From contig JAQGAU010000051.1 of the NCBI GenBank assembly GCA_034698045.1, positions 1 through 48,552 on the forward strand: a stretch of DNA of 48,552 nt, read 5' to 3'. The position numbers were made by a program, and so were the translations under genes. Each line of letters begins with the position of its first letter. Position 1 is the first letter of the stretch. Positions 1 through 11,100 of this stretch are shown here, one piece after another. Origin of the DNA: Paramacrobiotus richtersi (Eukaryota > Tardigrada > Eutardigrada > Parachela > Macrobiotidae). Below the pieces are notes generated by a model. It was not told the DNA's origin, did not search any database, and saw only the letters and a program-made list of their open reading frames with translations.

Positions 1-180
1 CTGGACACAGGAACCAGGAACAGGAGGCAGCTGTATATTTAATGTCCACAGCGCACTGGACACAGGAACCAGGAACATGCAGCTGTATATTTAATGTTAC
101 TTTACAGCACAACACCACTTTTCACCTTTACCAACTGCTCATTACGCACAGCACAACACCACTTCTCACCGTTACCAACT
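1..180. repeat. Two short tandem duplications at the left edge
   Basis: A unit beginning CTGGACACAGGAACCAGGAA and running to TATATTTAATGT occurs at 1-45 and again at 56-97. A second unit, beginning CAGCACAACACCACTT and ending TTACCAACT, occurs at 105-136 and 149-180 with two base differences. Both are direct repeats. I see no coding frame that makes use of them. They may be the edge of a longer tandem array to the left of the window. Confidence 0.8.
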
Positions 181-1473
181 ACCCAGTCCGGACTTCGGGA
201 TGCACAACGCCAGTTTCCTTGCAAAGTACATAATATTATGGTATTATATCGTTAGGCTGCGGCCGTTGTACTTACCGAGCAGCTTGGATGATAATTTCAA
301 AGCCAGTCCGGGATTCAAAGTGGAGATTTTCATGAGATTCGCCGTCATCCGAACTAGTTATCCCAATGAAATGATCCCGTTATATAATTAGACAAATCAT
401 TCTTTAATCGATAACATCAAAATTGCCATCAGCAAATTTGGTACAGTAACTATGTATATTTGGTTCTAGTAAACTGCCAAGTAAAACAATCAAGAAGCCG
501 TTCCACCTTTGAGAAAGTTTAAACTGAAATGAGCCAACTGAGCAACAAACTTCGGCGAAAGCAAAATGGTTTTCGAAATCGAGTAGCGGAAATAATGGCG
601 CGCAATACCGGTAGTCGTAGCAGGTTGCATCACCGGCTTGATTTTTCTGCCCCATCTCAGTGCCTAAAGTCAAGACAACATCCGTCTTCCGCGTATTGAA
701 TTTTCTGTCCCTTTGACAGTCTTGTTTTGGATCCGGCTTTCCAATGCCTGGCATGACAAATCATAAATGGGAAACGTTAAGTTCACGTATTTTGTTTCTG
801 CCATAGCGTGACACGTGTTCTAACTTCTGCCCAAGTGTCAACGAACGGGTAGCGGTCACAACAATTTCTAACAACTATTAAACCTTAAAGGTATTAAACG
901 TGCTTTGCAGAAGGTCAACTGTCAAGCACAAATGCCATGCATGTATTTTTTGCCATTATGTAGTAAAAATGCTGTTTATGGTGGACTGCTTTCCCATGGA
1001 CTGCTACGGGCCTACGGGTACCGCTGCGTCTAGAACTGCATGTCAACAGAACAACTTGTAACGTAGCTTAAACGCTTGAGATTACAAAACTTTTCGAAGG
1101 CTGCGGGTAATTTGGTTTGCTGATTCAAGATTATTCTGCACGTACAAGCTAACGTGACAATTATCTTGTTCTTCTTTTCAAAATGCCGACAATCGTCGCA
1201 CTGTAATGTCCGTCGTCTGTAATTGTGAGAGTTTCCGTATCTGGACGATCAAGATCGTTGAGTGCGGGATAGAATAACCGTTAATCCGTTGATTAGCGAA
1301 GAATTCTCTTTCATAAAATGGGCTTCGAAACTGATTTTTCATTCGAAATATGATGAAACGTTTGAACCAGTAGAGCAGTTCGATTTGAAAATAGAAGTGA
1401 CGTTACGCGAGGCAGTATAAAAGAAATACATACATCAACTCAAACAACCAATGTTTCTGAATTTTTACATTTG
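181..1473. other. Intergenic, no recognised gene
   Basis: I see no conserved domain here. The longest ATG-started frame is on the minus strand, 754 down to 404 (116 codons, starting MPGIGKPDPKQD). It has no signal peptide, no recognisable motif and no obvious splice context, so I treat it as chance or as a fragment of an unknown gene. The rest is AT-rich with stops in all frames. Confidence 0.5.
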
Positions 1474-2192
1474 ACCGGTCACAAAATAACTATTCGCAGC
1501 ATCTAGTATTGATTGCCTGCTTGCAACGCACATTGTTTGGGGCTTGTTTTGGGGGAGCTGTTCGGGCACAGGAGCCCGGTCTCCTGTTTGGAATTACGGT
1601 TTTTTGGGAATAATTTACTAGCGCTTACTCATTCTTGACGGAGCTAAGGTCAGAGCAGCGCATACATTTTTCAAAACTTTATTGTTAAGGGTCATTAGCC
1701 GCAGGGGTTTTCCCGTACAGTATGTTCTTATCATAAAATGGTTTAAATTAACTATTATGAATGCAGATTTTTATATGATTAATTCTAACGAAATGAAAAG
1801 CTGTTGTTCCAATAGGTTGTATTTTTTGGATATGATTTTATAAGCTTTTGGTTGTTTTCGGTGGTCGATGAGATAAACCAGATATACTGATTGAGATAAT
1901 AATTAGGTACTACAGTAGAACGTGCCGGGTTGAAACGGCGGGCTTTCATGGTCCGCTGCGGCACAGGTTGAATTTAATTTCTGACACTTTGGCGTTACTT
2001 TTGCCAAATTTTGCTCCGTTTCGATTTAACGACGAAGAATAATCACAGATTCTATGTAGGTCATTCCGTTTGCCGCCATGCGCATTTATTCTTGCCCTGC
2101 ACAGATCCGCAGTATTATGTGTAAGTACAACATCCTTCTTCCTTTACCGGAAATACCACAGACTATCTGAACTGACAATTTTTGCATAAACC
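1474..2192 (+). pseudogene. Decayed duplicate of the papilin promoter and first coding exon
   Basis: This stretch of about 720 bp aligns along its whole length with 4818-5519, the region that holds the papilin promoter and signal-peptide exon. Shared landmarks are GGCACAGGAGCCCGGTCTCC, GGTCAGAGCAGCG, GGCGGGCTTTCATGGTCCG and CCGGAAATACCACA. The position of the papilin ATG is ACG here (2032-2034), and the reading frame is shifted after AGATTCT relative to the intact copy, so no signal peptide can be made. The splice donor (TTATGT then GTAAGT at 2121) is kept. It could therefore still act as an alternative non-coding first exon or a second promoter. Duplication is seen directly; any remaining role is inference. 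Confidence 0.75.
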
Positions 2193-2524
2193 ACATCGTT
2201 ACTACATGTGATTGATTTTTTACCGATCTCGGGCCTGTGTTTAGCTGCTGTATTCCTGCGCGTCCAGACCATTATATACTGTACTTGTGAGAAATGGTCC
2301 AACGACTGTCTTCCTACACTGCAGAGTGCGAACAAGATGATTGTGTACAGTATATAACGCAGCCACGAGTAGCTGCGCTAATGCATGTGCATAAGCAAGA
2401 ACTTAATATAATATCTACATTTAGATATAGTAAGTTCTTGGCATAAGTTAAGGTGTTCGTGATTCCATAGGCGTGTGCCCCGGCAAACACCATAGAAATG
2501 GTGATCTCGGAATAGAGCACATCA
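2193..2524. other. Intergenic spacer, nothing recognised
   Basis: Short AT-rich stretch between the decayed papilin first-exon copy and the inverted-repeat arm. No open frame of interest and no clear repeat. Confidence 0.5.
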
Positions 2525-3812
2525 GAGTTTCGAGGTAGCGAAACAGCGGGTCTCGACCGTTGTAGTCAATAATTATGTGCAACTGCATGCAGTTAACTGT
2601 AGCATTTATCCCCGTAGGCAGCAAACATTTATGACTTATGTGATACGTATCCAACGAATATAAAAGAGTCACCCGAACAGTACTCCGGAAGTAGCGCAAG
2701 ACTAACAAGTGTAAGAGTAATAACAACATTGAGAATCGCCTCATTTCTGAGGCACATTAAATTGTCTAAAACATCTACCAGAACACAGTTCGTCAGCAAA
2801 CTATGTTAGACTATTTATAGACCAGCTGGGACCAGACTGTGGATAACCGCAAGCCACAATGCATACAAACCTGCTGCCCAGTGTGAGACCTGGGCAGTGA
2901 TTTTTAACTAACGAAACTCAAAAGGTCATGGTTGCGTTATCGAGTCACTCTGTAACGAATAACGGTCATGCGCATCTGAGATACCGGAACATTTGCTCCA
3001 TAGTACTATGGCAAAGGGATCTTCAAGCCAGCAAACAAAACTCTGACATCTCTCCCTTCCGCGTGCCATTCCATGAATGGTACTACCTTTTCACGCTCTT
3101 TGATTATGTTAATTTTCTTCGTGAATACCAACACTGCATTACGAAGGCACAGGCGTTCGATTTCAACTGTCAGTGGGCAGAAACCGATTCTCTCGCATTC
3201 GTACGGACTAGAACGGCAATGACAGTATGAACAGCTTTACATAGCATATGCGAACTTCGCGACATAGAAGTACGGTTGATGACAAGAGTAATACATAATC
3301 AATACATAATACTAAAATTGTGATCCTGCACACTCAAACTGGGTTTCCGAGCAAAGGACACAACGACAAACAAGGATTTCTATTAGGAAATTGGGGAACG
3401 AACGAACGTACGATACGCGATAAGATAGCTCGCCCGGTTGACGCACAGGCCAGATCAACACTAATTTGTACAGAAAGATTCTGCTACGCATTACTACTTC
3501 GGAACGCTAATGGGGAGATCCCCATTCACAATTTCACACAATCTGTGCGATCACTGCACACCTGTACGTACAACAGCTTACACGCTATAGTACGTATGTA
3601 TTCAGCTTGGTACATATCTCCCGGATACATACGCAGTTTAACATGAACACAGGCTGACCATAACAACATTTTATCCGAACACAAAAAAGCCTTACAAATA
3701 CCGTACTAAAAGCTCCATCAACTATAACATGCATTTCCCACTAGAAATACTTTGAGATGACCATAAGCCGCAGCGGAAAAAACCGTCCAATAAGAGACTA
3801 GTACTTGACACT
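2525..3812 (-). repeat. Long inverted-repeat arm (partner at 24640-25615)
   Basis: Read in reverse complement, this stretch matches 24640-25615 in the same order over its length, at moderate identity with small gaps. Anchors include the start (AACAGCGGGTCTCGACCGTTGTAGTCAA against its complement near 25590), CCCGAACAGTACTCCGGA near 2672, TGCATACAAACCTGCTGC near 2861, CTCGCATTCGTACGG near 3192, and CCGTCCAATAAGAGACTAGT near 3785. A 100-codon open frame at 2928-3230 lies inside it but is not conserved as a frame in the partner. It is probably an old dispersed element of unknown class; I see no transposase or reverse transcriptase. Confidence 0.65.
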
Positions 3813-4817
3813 GTACACGTAATCGTACATGTGCCAGTTGGTGGCTGAAGGTGCGGCCGTGGCATTTAAACGAAAAGTGACCGATGAGTCCGCCCGATAA
3901 GCGCTGTGAAATCAGACAGCGCTTCCGTTCCCACGCTGAGTCGGGCTAGAAGGCAAATCACATCTTAACATCTCCATTTAGGTAAACCGTAAACCTCCTG
4001 CGATTTTCACGCTGTACTGTTATAAAGCAGATCAGACGATGTTTCAGTCAGTCGGGCAATACTATTAATCAATGCGCTATATCAGCTTATCCACCTTCAC
4101 TTCTCATTCACTGACATTTTATTTATAGTTAGCGAGTAAAAAAACTCTTGTTAATGGAACACGGGTTCCAGATACGTTTCTTGTGCAGCATGCCAAATCT
4201 TGCATCGTAGATTCGTAATTACAATATATATGACATGGTATCATTCAAAACATGCAGAAAGCGGAAATTTGAACACTGTTCTACAAACTACATAGGTTGT
4301 TTGAAAGCATCCCGTAAAAACAACGCAAAAACTTGATATAATACTTATTTTAAAAGCCGCGAATAGCTCTGCTAAAAGAGATCCTACTAGTTTCAGAAAT
4401 GCGAAAACTACTGAAAATTTACAAGTTGACAGTGTTAGAGAACCTTGTTAACTGTACAACAGGAGAAAGACCAATACTTATCAAAAACAACAAACGGCGG
4501 GAAAGAAAATGTAGAACAAAGCTGCACCCATCCGTTTTCCGCATCTTCTTATCAGAAACCTGAAGAAGGAATTAAAAAATTACGCGGTCAGATAAGCGCC
4601 AGTTTCTTATGTGAGAAATAGTGCGACCGCTATCTGGCCAGCCAATAAGACCAGACGGGGCAAAGTCCAGGGCTGAGAAAAGTGCCAGCAACTTGCCACA
4701 AAACGCAACTAGCCTAGAATGGCAACTGTCTATCTGTGTAGTGTTATAGCAGCTAAGAAACTTGCTGGTTTTAATTGCCGATAATGGCCCTTATTTATCC
4801 ACAAAAAACTCCATTAT
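3813..4817. other. Intergenic, one small hairpin, no gene seen
   Basis: No recognisable coding region. At 3901-3922 there is a perfect 7-bp stem (GCGCTGT / ACAGCGC) with an 8-base loop. I found no related copy elsewhere in the window. Confidence 0.5.
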
Positions 4818-5354
4818 GGCCGGTTACAAAGTAACTATTCATAGCATTTAGTAGTGTGATTTGGGCCTGTATTGATTATACATTGCTGGGGATCTGTTTC
4901 GGGCACAGGAGCCCGGTCTCCTGTTTTTGGAATTGCGGTTTTTTGGGATTAACTGGATTACTAACGCTTAATCATTCATGATGCAGCTAAGGTCAGAGCA
5001 GCGTATACATTTTAAAAACGTTGTTGAAAGCATCATTTTTACCCGTATGTTCTTATCAGAAAATGGTTCAAATTAACTATTATAAATGCGTATTAAATAA
5101 ATTAAATAAATAAATGCGAATTAATTCCAAGGAAATGAAAGGTTTTAAAGTAATGTATTTTCGGAAATAATTTTGTAAATTTTGGTAGTTTTCTGTGGTT
5201 GAAATTAGACTAGATGTATTGATTAAGATAACAAGTACTGCAGTGGAACGTGCCGGGTGAAAATGGCGGGCTTTCATGGTCCGATGCGGCACAGATCGAA
5301 TTTCTGACACTGTGGCGTTACTTTTGCCACATTTTGCTCCATCTCGAGCTAACA
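4818..5354 (+). promoter_or_regulatory. Presumed papilin promoter and 5' leader
   Basis: This is the upstream part of the better-preserved copy of the duplicated block and ends at the papilin start codon. I do not see a clear TATA box at a fixed distance. An upstream ATG near 5263 lies in a short frame that stops before the papilin ATG. The block is conserved with 1474-2031 although that copy no longer encodes a signal peptide. Assignment as promoter rests on position only. Confidence 0.45.
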
Positions 5355-8102
5355 ATGAAGACTAATTACAGATTCTTATGTAGGTCATTTCTTTTGCCGC
5401 CATGTGCATTTATTCTTATCCTGCACATATCCTCAGTATTATGTGTAAGTACCATCCTTCTTCTTCCCTTTTTAACCGGAAATACCACAAATTAGCCAAA
5501 CTGACAATTTTTGCATTAAAAAATTGAAAACAAAATTTCGTTTGTAGAGTATTCGAGTGAAAAAAATAGATGAGCCAAGCGCTTTTTATTTGGACCCGGT
5601 GGGCATTGAGAGCGGACCATGGAGCGAGTGGGGCACGCGGAGTCAGTGCACCAAGCTGTGTGATGGCGGGATATCGTATGAAACACGCACCTGTAGAAAT
5701 AAACACGGGTATGCAGTAAAAAGTAAACGTTATTAATTACAGAGATTCTGTTATCCGTCATCAACATCTTTTACTGTTTTTATGTCCATTAATGAGTCAA
5801 CTGAGCGTTACATTATACGGCAACGAAAACTACTCGAAAACGTATTTTGCTGAATTAGTGTTTCGAAAGTCTTCCTTGTTGGAAACGCTTTTGAATTTTT
5901 GATGTAATGTTTTCCTTCTCGATATTGGGAAAACGTCTGTATATACGTAATGTCCGCTAGAATACAAACCTTGAGATGTATGCTTGTAAATTATGGAAAT
6001 TCTACTATTAGTATCGAAAATCAAGGTTTTTCCATTGTTGTAGTGTCGGTAATGTCGATTGTGTGGGTCCCCGGAAGCGGTACTTTACCTGTCACACCGA
6101 ACCATGCCCGGAGAATACACCCGACTTCCGTACGGAGCAGTGTTCCAAGTTTGACGATACACCCTACCAGGGACAAAAGTACCGATGGATCCCGTACAAG
6201 AAAGGTCAGCCCGATTTATCCTTGTTTTTTGTGTGATTTTTCCTCCAATTTTCGGATTTTTTCTAAATGCCGGTGGGACTTACACAGTCCGTGCAGAGTA
6301 CACCACGCATCGTAAACAGAGTGATATCGCATCTGATTATCGAGCGTTATAGGGCCTGTCTGTTAGAACAATCAGTGGAATTTCTCTCTTAACTGAATGT
6401 GTGTGCGCGTTTTCAACTGAACTAGGTAGCAACAAGTGCGAACTGCTCTGCCGGCCTGAGAACGGAAGCTTCTACGTGAGCTTTGCTCCCCAAGTCATCG
6501 ACGGCACGGCCTGCAATGACGACAACACGGCCGTTTGTGTTCGCGGGAAATGTGTCGTAAGTGTCAACTACAATTATAATGGACATGGGATTGGTCAGTT
6601 TCTGTGTATAGAGGATTAGTTTTCCACGAGAATCCGTCAAAATCACATCCCGAATTCGAGAACATTCCTTGTGATTACTTTCTGATGAGTTTATTTTGAT
6701 TATTATCTGTACAACTCTTTTCAATGAAAAGTTCATTAGGTTTAACGTTATGTTCTGTGATTTCGTATCAAATCATCGCTTCGTAATATCGTGTCGAATA
6801 TGGCGCGTATCGAATCAACGAAGAGGAGGCGTGTTACTGACGTGCCCGCCGCCCCTGTCAGTTCGTAACGTGCCAGTCACTAGAGTTCGAAATCACAAAT
6901 TTGCTGGTTCTTTTTCCATTCTGTCTCCATTTCTACCTTCTTTACGATTGATTGTAGTCATTTCTTTTGGTATAAGAATTTCCACTATTTCTGTAGTCGA
7001 TTGGTTGTGATAAACGTCTGGGTTCCCTCCTCCAAGAGGACAAATGTCGCGTCTGTGGCGGAGACGGATCATCCTGCAAATTCGTCGAAGGACTCTACGA
7101 CGACAGCGATGTCCCGGAATCCTGTACGCCCCCTTCTTTCCCACTTTTCTCGATCAAATCAACAAGTTTCTTGTCTTTCCCACAGCGTACGCCGAGTTCC
7201 TCATCATCCCGAGCGGATCCACCAACATCCAGATCCGCGAACGGCGTCCCTCGGAGAACTACATTGCCCTGCGGAATGTCAGTGGTGAGTACGTTCTCAA
7301 TGGGGACTTCAAGGTCGAGAGCGGGAAGCGGATGCTGCGCATTGCGGGGACGCTGTTTACGTACTACCGGGAAAGTGCCATGTACCCGCCGGCCGAGTTG
7401 TTGATGGCCAAGGGACCGACGACTGAACCAGTTGCCATTGCTGTAAGTCGAGTTTACTGGGTGGTTTTAGGATCGTTTTACAGTGGGAAGAATTGGGAAA
7501 ATGCAGTGAAGTTTTAGTGTAACATCTATTCCACATTTCAATTCTGATTTTCTCTAATTATATGTTTTAATTTTTTTTATAACTGATTTTGTTTATGTCA
7601 GGTGCTGTTACAAGAGTGTTATTGAATTTTAAATTTTTTCTTGGATTTATATTTTTTTTTATTTTTATTGAATATTTCAAATATTGTAAGTATGGTGTGT
7701 ACTCGGCCACTGTAGTTGCATACATATTGTGCTGTATCTTAACGTAAAGAACAGAAAGTTTGTGCATGGCGAAGTCGTAGTTCAGTGGCTTGTATTCGTT
7801 ACGATCAATAGTCAATACGCAGGTATAAGTTTGCTAATCAACAATGAGACATATTTTTAGATAAAATTAATGACCATCAGTGAACATCAGAAATTGACCA
7901 CAATAATCCGTTTTTCACTTGTTGGTACCCATTGAAATCAAGAAAATCACATAACAATGATAAATATTATTAGAATATTCGTTTATTGTAAGCTCCATTG
8001 GATCTACAACCATTTCGTCTTTTATGCAGATGCTGCATCAAGAAACCAACCCGGGTGTCCTATACGAGTTCTACGCGCCCAACAGCGCCAAGGACGTCGG
8101 TC
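5355..8102 (+). other. Papilin block 1: signal peptide and ADAMTS-like core (exons 1-6, start of 7)
   Basis: Exons 5355-5444, 5548-5708, 6044-6204, 6426-6556, 6997-7123, 7186-7442 and the start of the exon that begins at 8030. Residues 1-30 are the signal peptide. TSP1-1 starts at about residue 52 (GPWSEWG, then CTKLCDGG). The Cys-rich module follows, with [17 protein letters not shown] and [11 protein letters not shown]. The spacer module, about residues 224-325, has [27 protein letters not shown] and [13 protein letters not shown]. The order and motifs match vertebrate and insect papilin, where the core mediates matrix binding. The GTAAGT donors after exons 1, 4 and 6 are textbook. Intron sizes run from 62 to 587 bp. 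Confidence 0.88.
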
Positions 8103-11100
8103 CACTGAGTTTCACCTGGCTGGCACGTTCCTACGGGCCGTGCAGTTCCAGTTGCGGCGGGGGGCGGCAGGCGCGACCGGTGGTGTGCGTGCGGACGAGT
8201 GACTACGAGCCGGTGGATGATGAGCAGTGTGATGCGCTGGTCAAGCCCCAGGCCAGCCGGCAGTGCAATGTGGACCCGTGTCCGGCGTTGTAAGTGGCAA
8301 CACGTTGTGTATTACTACATCGACATACTCGCTTGCGGTTTTAGCGAATGGTGCATACATCTTGTTAAACGTAGAAGTATAGTAAATAGATTAGCATGGG
8401 CATGGTGAAGTCGTAGTGCGGTGGCGTGTGACCAGTGTTCTCGATAGAAAGCTGGAATATCTTGATAACTACGAACAGGGCACATAGTGACTACTTTTTG
8501 GCAAAGTTGGCTGTATACAAATGTCAATAAACATTGGAAATAGGAGTACAAATAAAGTATGATTGCACATTACTGAATGTGAAAGTTTACCAAAAAAATG
8601 CTTATACGTAATCCGTGGGATCTTTGTCGTACATTGCCAAGAGCCTGTTGGTGAAGTTGAACAGTACATACACCGTAGTTGGTGTACGTCACGAATTCCT
8701 AAAGAAACGCTGTAGCTAGCTTGTTACAGACAGATTCTTTTATACTCACAGTTGTCAGACAAACTGCGAGTACGGCTTGAACGTACGTTATTTTGTACAG
8801 ATTCCTAGTAATTAAGAAGCATATTGATAAGTTGCACAGGTTTACCTTAGTTTTGAAAGTTATAAACAGGGTATTTGTCCGCACACGGTGTGAACCTTAA
8901 GATTTAATGTAAAACAAATTTCGGATCCAGATACAGCATGTGCAATCAGAAAACAACATGGAGTCACTGAACATTAAATGTTTCTGACAGTTGGAAAGTG
9001 GGGGAATGGGCCGGATGCAGTGCCAGTTGCGGCGGTGGCACCCAGTACCGCACCATCGTCTGCGGTCAGCTGGTGGGCGACTACACCGTCGTCGTACCCG
9101 ACGCCCAGTGTAAATCCTCCGCCCAACACAAACCCGAGGTGGCGCGCAACTGCAACCAGTTCAAGTGTCCGGACTGGGTGGTGGGCGAGTGGTCACCGGT
9201 ACGACACATGGTTTCCCCTTTTGTACTCATCATTTTAATGGGATGTTGTTATAGTGTTCGGCCATCTGTGGACCCGGATTCCAGATCCGCACCGTGGAGT
9301 GCCGCTCGCGGAATCCCAAGGATAAGACCGAGTATCTGTCGGATGCGGCGTGTAATGTGCTGAAGAAACCCGGGAAGACGCAGGACTGTCTGTTGGCGCC
9401 GTGTGAGGGACTGGAGTGGGCCGTGTCCGATTGGACTGGGGTGCGTTGATAATTACATAGTTTTTGTTGTACTTAACGTGCAAATGAGCTACTTACCAAC
9501 ATCTGATCTTGCGTTTCATTGGTGGTGATTTTTCGTTTTCTGGAAGAACCGTATTATCTTTTGAAAGCTTTGTTGCATGTTTCTGCAATCTGAATCACTA
9601 TGAGTGAATTTCTATAGTTTTGTTTGATAATTTATGAGCAAAGAATCAATTTATTACAATAAATTGTAAATATTAGCTTTTGTTATCCATTTTTTTTGTC
9701 TTCGAAACAAGCGCTGAAATCATTTAACTTTAGCGTTTATTTTTTTGCAGTAATTTATTTGCGTTTTATTGTATATGCGCTTACAAGTGTAAGCGCATAT
9801 ACAATAAAACGCAAATATACTATTGTAAAAAATAAAATACATATAAATGCATATATTATATGCAAGTTCCGCTGGTCCGTTCATTTTATTACAGGTTTTT
9901 TTTGTAATAATAATATTTGGGAAACGTTTGATATTTATTTTGGGTAACGTTAAGTTGACGGAAGTACGTATCCGTTCCTGCCGATAGAAACCATGACGTT
10001 ATTCTTTTTGCTACAGTGCAACAGTTGTGGTCAGAGCCAGCGAACCCGTCGCGCGGTGTGCACATCCGAGAACGGCACCGTCTACCCGTCGTCCATGTGT
10101 ACGGCGGCCAAGAAGCCGGATCTGTCCGACGCGTGCGCCAATGCACCGCCCTGTGCGGCGCAGTGGTTCTCCACAGAATGGAGCAAAGTAAGCTGAACTC
10201 AGCCTTACTGTGTTGAACATTGTTATAGGTGTTTTGTTTAAAAAGTGCCAAATTCTTTGCGATAATTTTTGTATTTTAGTATTATTTATTTGTATTATTT
10301 ATATTATGTATATTTGTGTTATTTATATTTGTTTATATTTGTTTATTTACATTTGTATTATTTACATTTATATATTATTTTATTTTTATTATTTATTATT
10401 TAATTTTTTGTATTTTAGTATTATTTATTTGTATTATTTTTTTTGTATTATTTGTTTATTATACTTTTTGACTCTTGTATTTTTTAAACGTAAACATAAA
10501 TTTAATAGTAAACACTGCCGAAACGGTAAAACTGGATCGAAAGGGTGATTAAATTAAAAGAAAGATTATTTTACATTTTACATCGATTATATTACATCGT
10601 ATCCCATGAGTGATATCGGAAACAATTAAAAAGCTGCTAGGATGTTAGAAGAAAGTGATAATTATCAAGACGAAAGAGATTTTCTTACATGTTCTGTTTT
10701 GGCAATGTTCGTTGTAGTAGGTCACTTTTTCAGTGTCATTCTAATGTGTTTTTTGAACATTTTCCAAACTTTCTTTGCACACTTTTTGTAGCGCTTGCAG
10801 TCAGTAACCTGACTTTCACTTTTTGTATCTATAGTGTTCGGCCAGCTGCGGTGAAGGAGTACAGACCCGTGAGGTCTTCTGCGGCACCATCGACAACCGA
10901 AACTCCACCCAGGTCGTCCGGGTCAAAAATGGCTTATGCGAGGCCGATAAGAAGCTGGAGGAGAAACGCACCTGCAAGGAGAATTTCACGTGCGACGGAC
11001 AATGGTTCAGCGGGCCATGGATGCCGGTAAGTGCAGTTATCTGTACCTTGTGATATACATGACAAATCGTAGTGTAGTGGCTTGCTGTCCGCCGGGATTA

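Noticed and set aside
404-754. 116-codon minus-strand ATG frame
   Set aside because: No motif, signal peptide, splice context or repeat support. I cannot tell it from a chance frame.
2928-3230. 100-codon plus-strand frame in the inverted-repeat arm
   Set aside because: The partner arm at 24640-25615 does not keep it as an open frame, so there is no sign of protein-level selection.
3865-3922. Hammerhead ribozyme-like words (CCGATGAGTCC followed by a GAAA and a hairpin)
   Set aside because: The CUGAUGA core has a mismatch, the stem II bases after it do not pair, and the hairpin arms do not fit the three-stem layout. Treated as an ordinary small hairpin.
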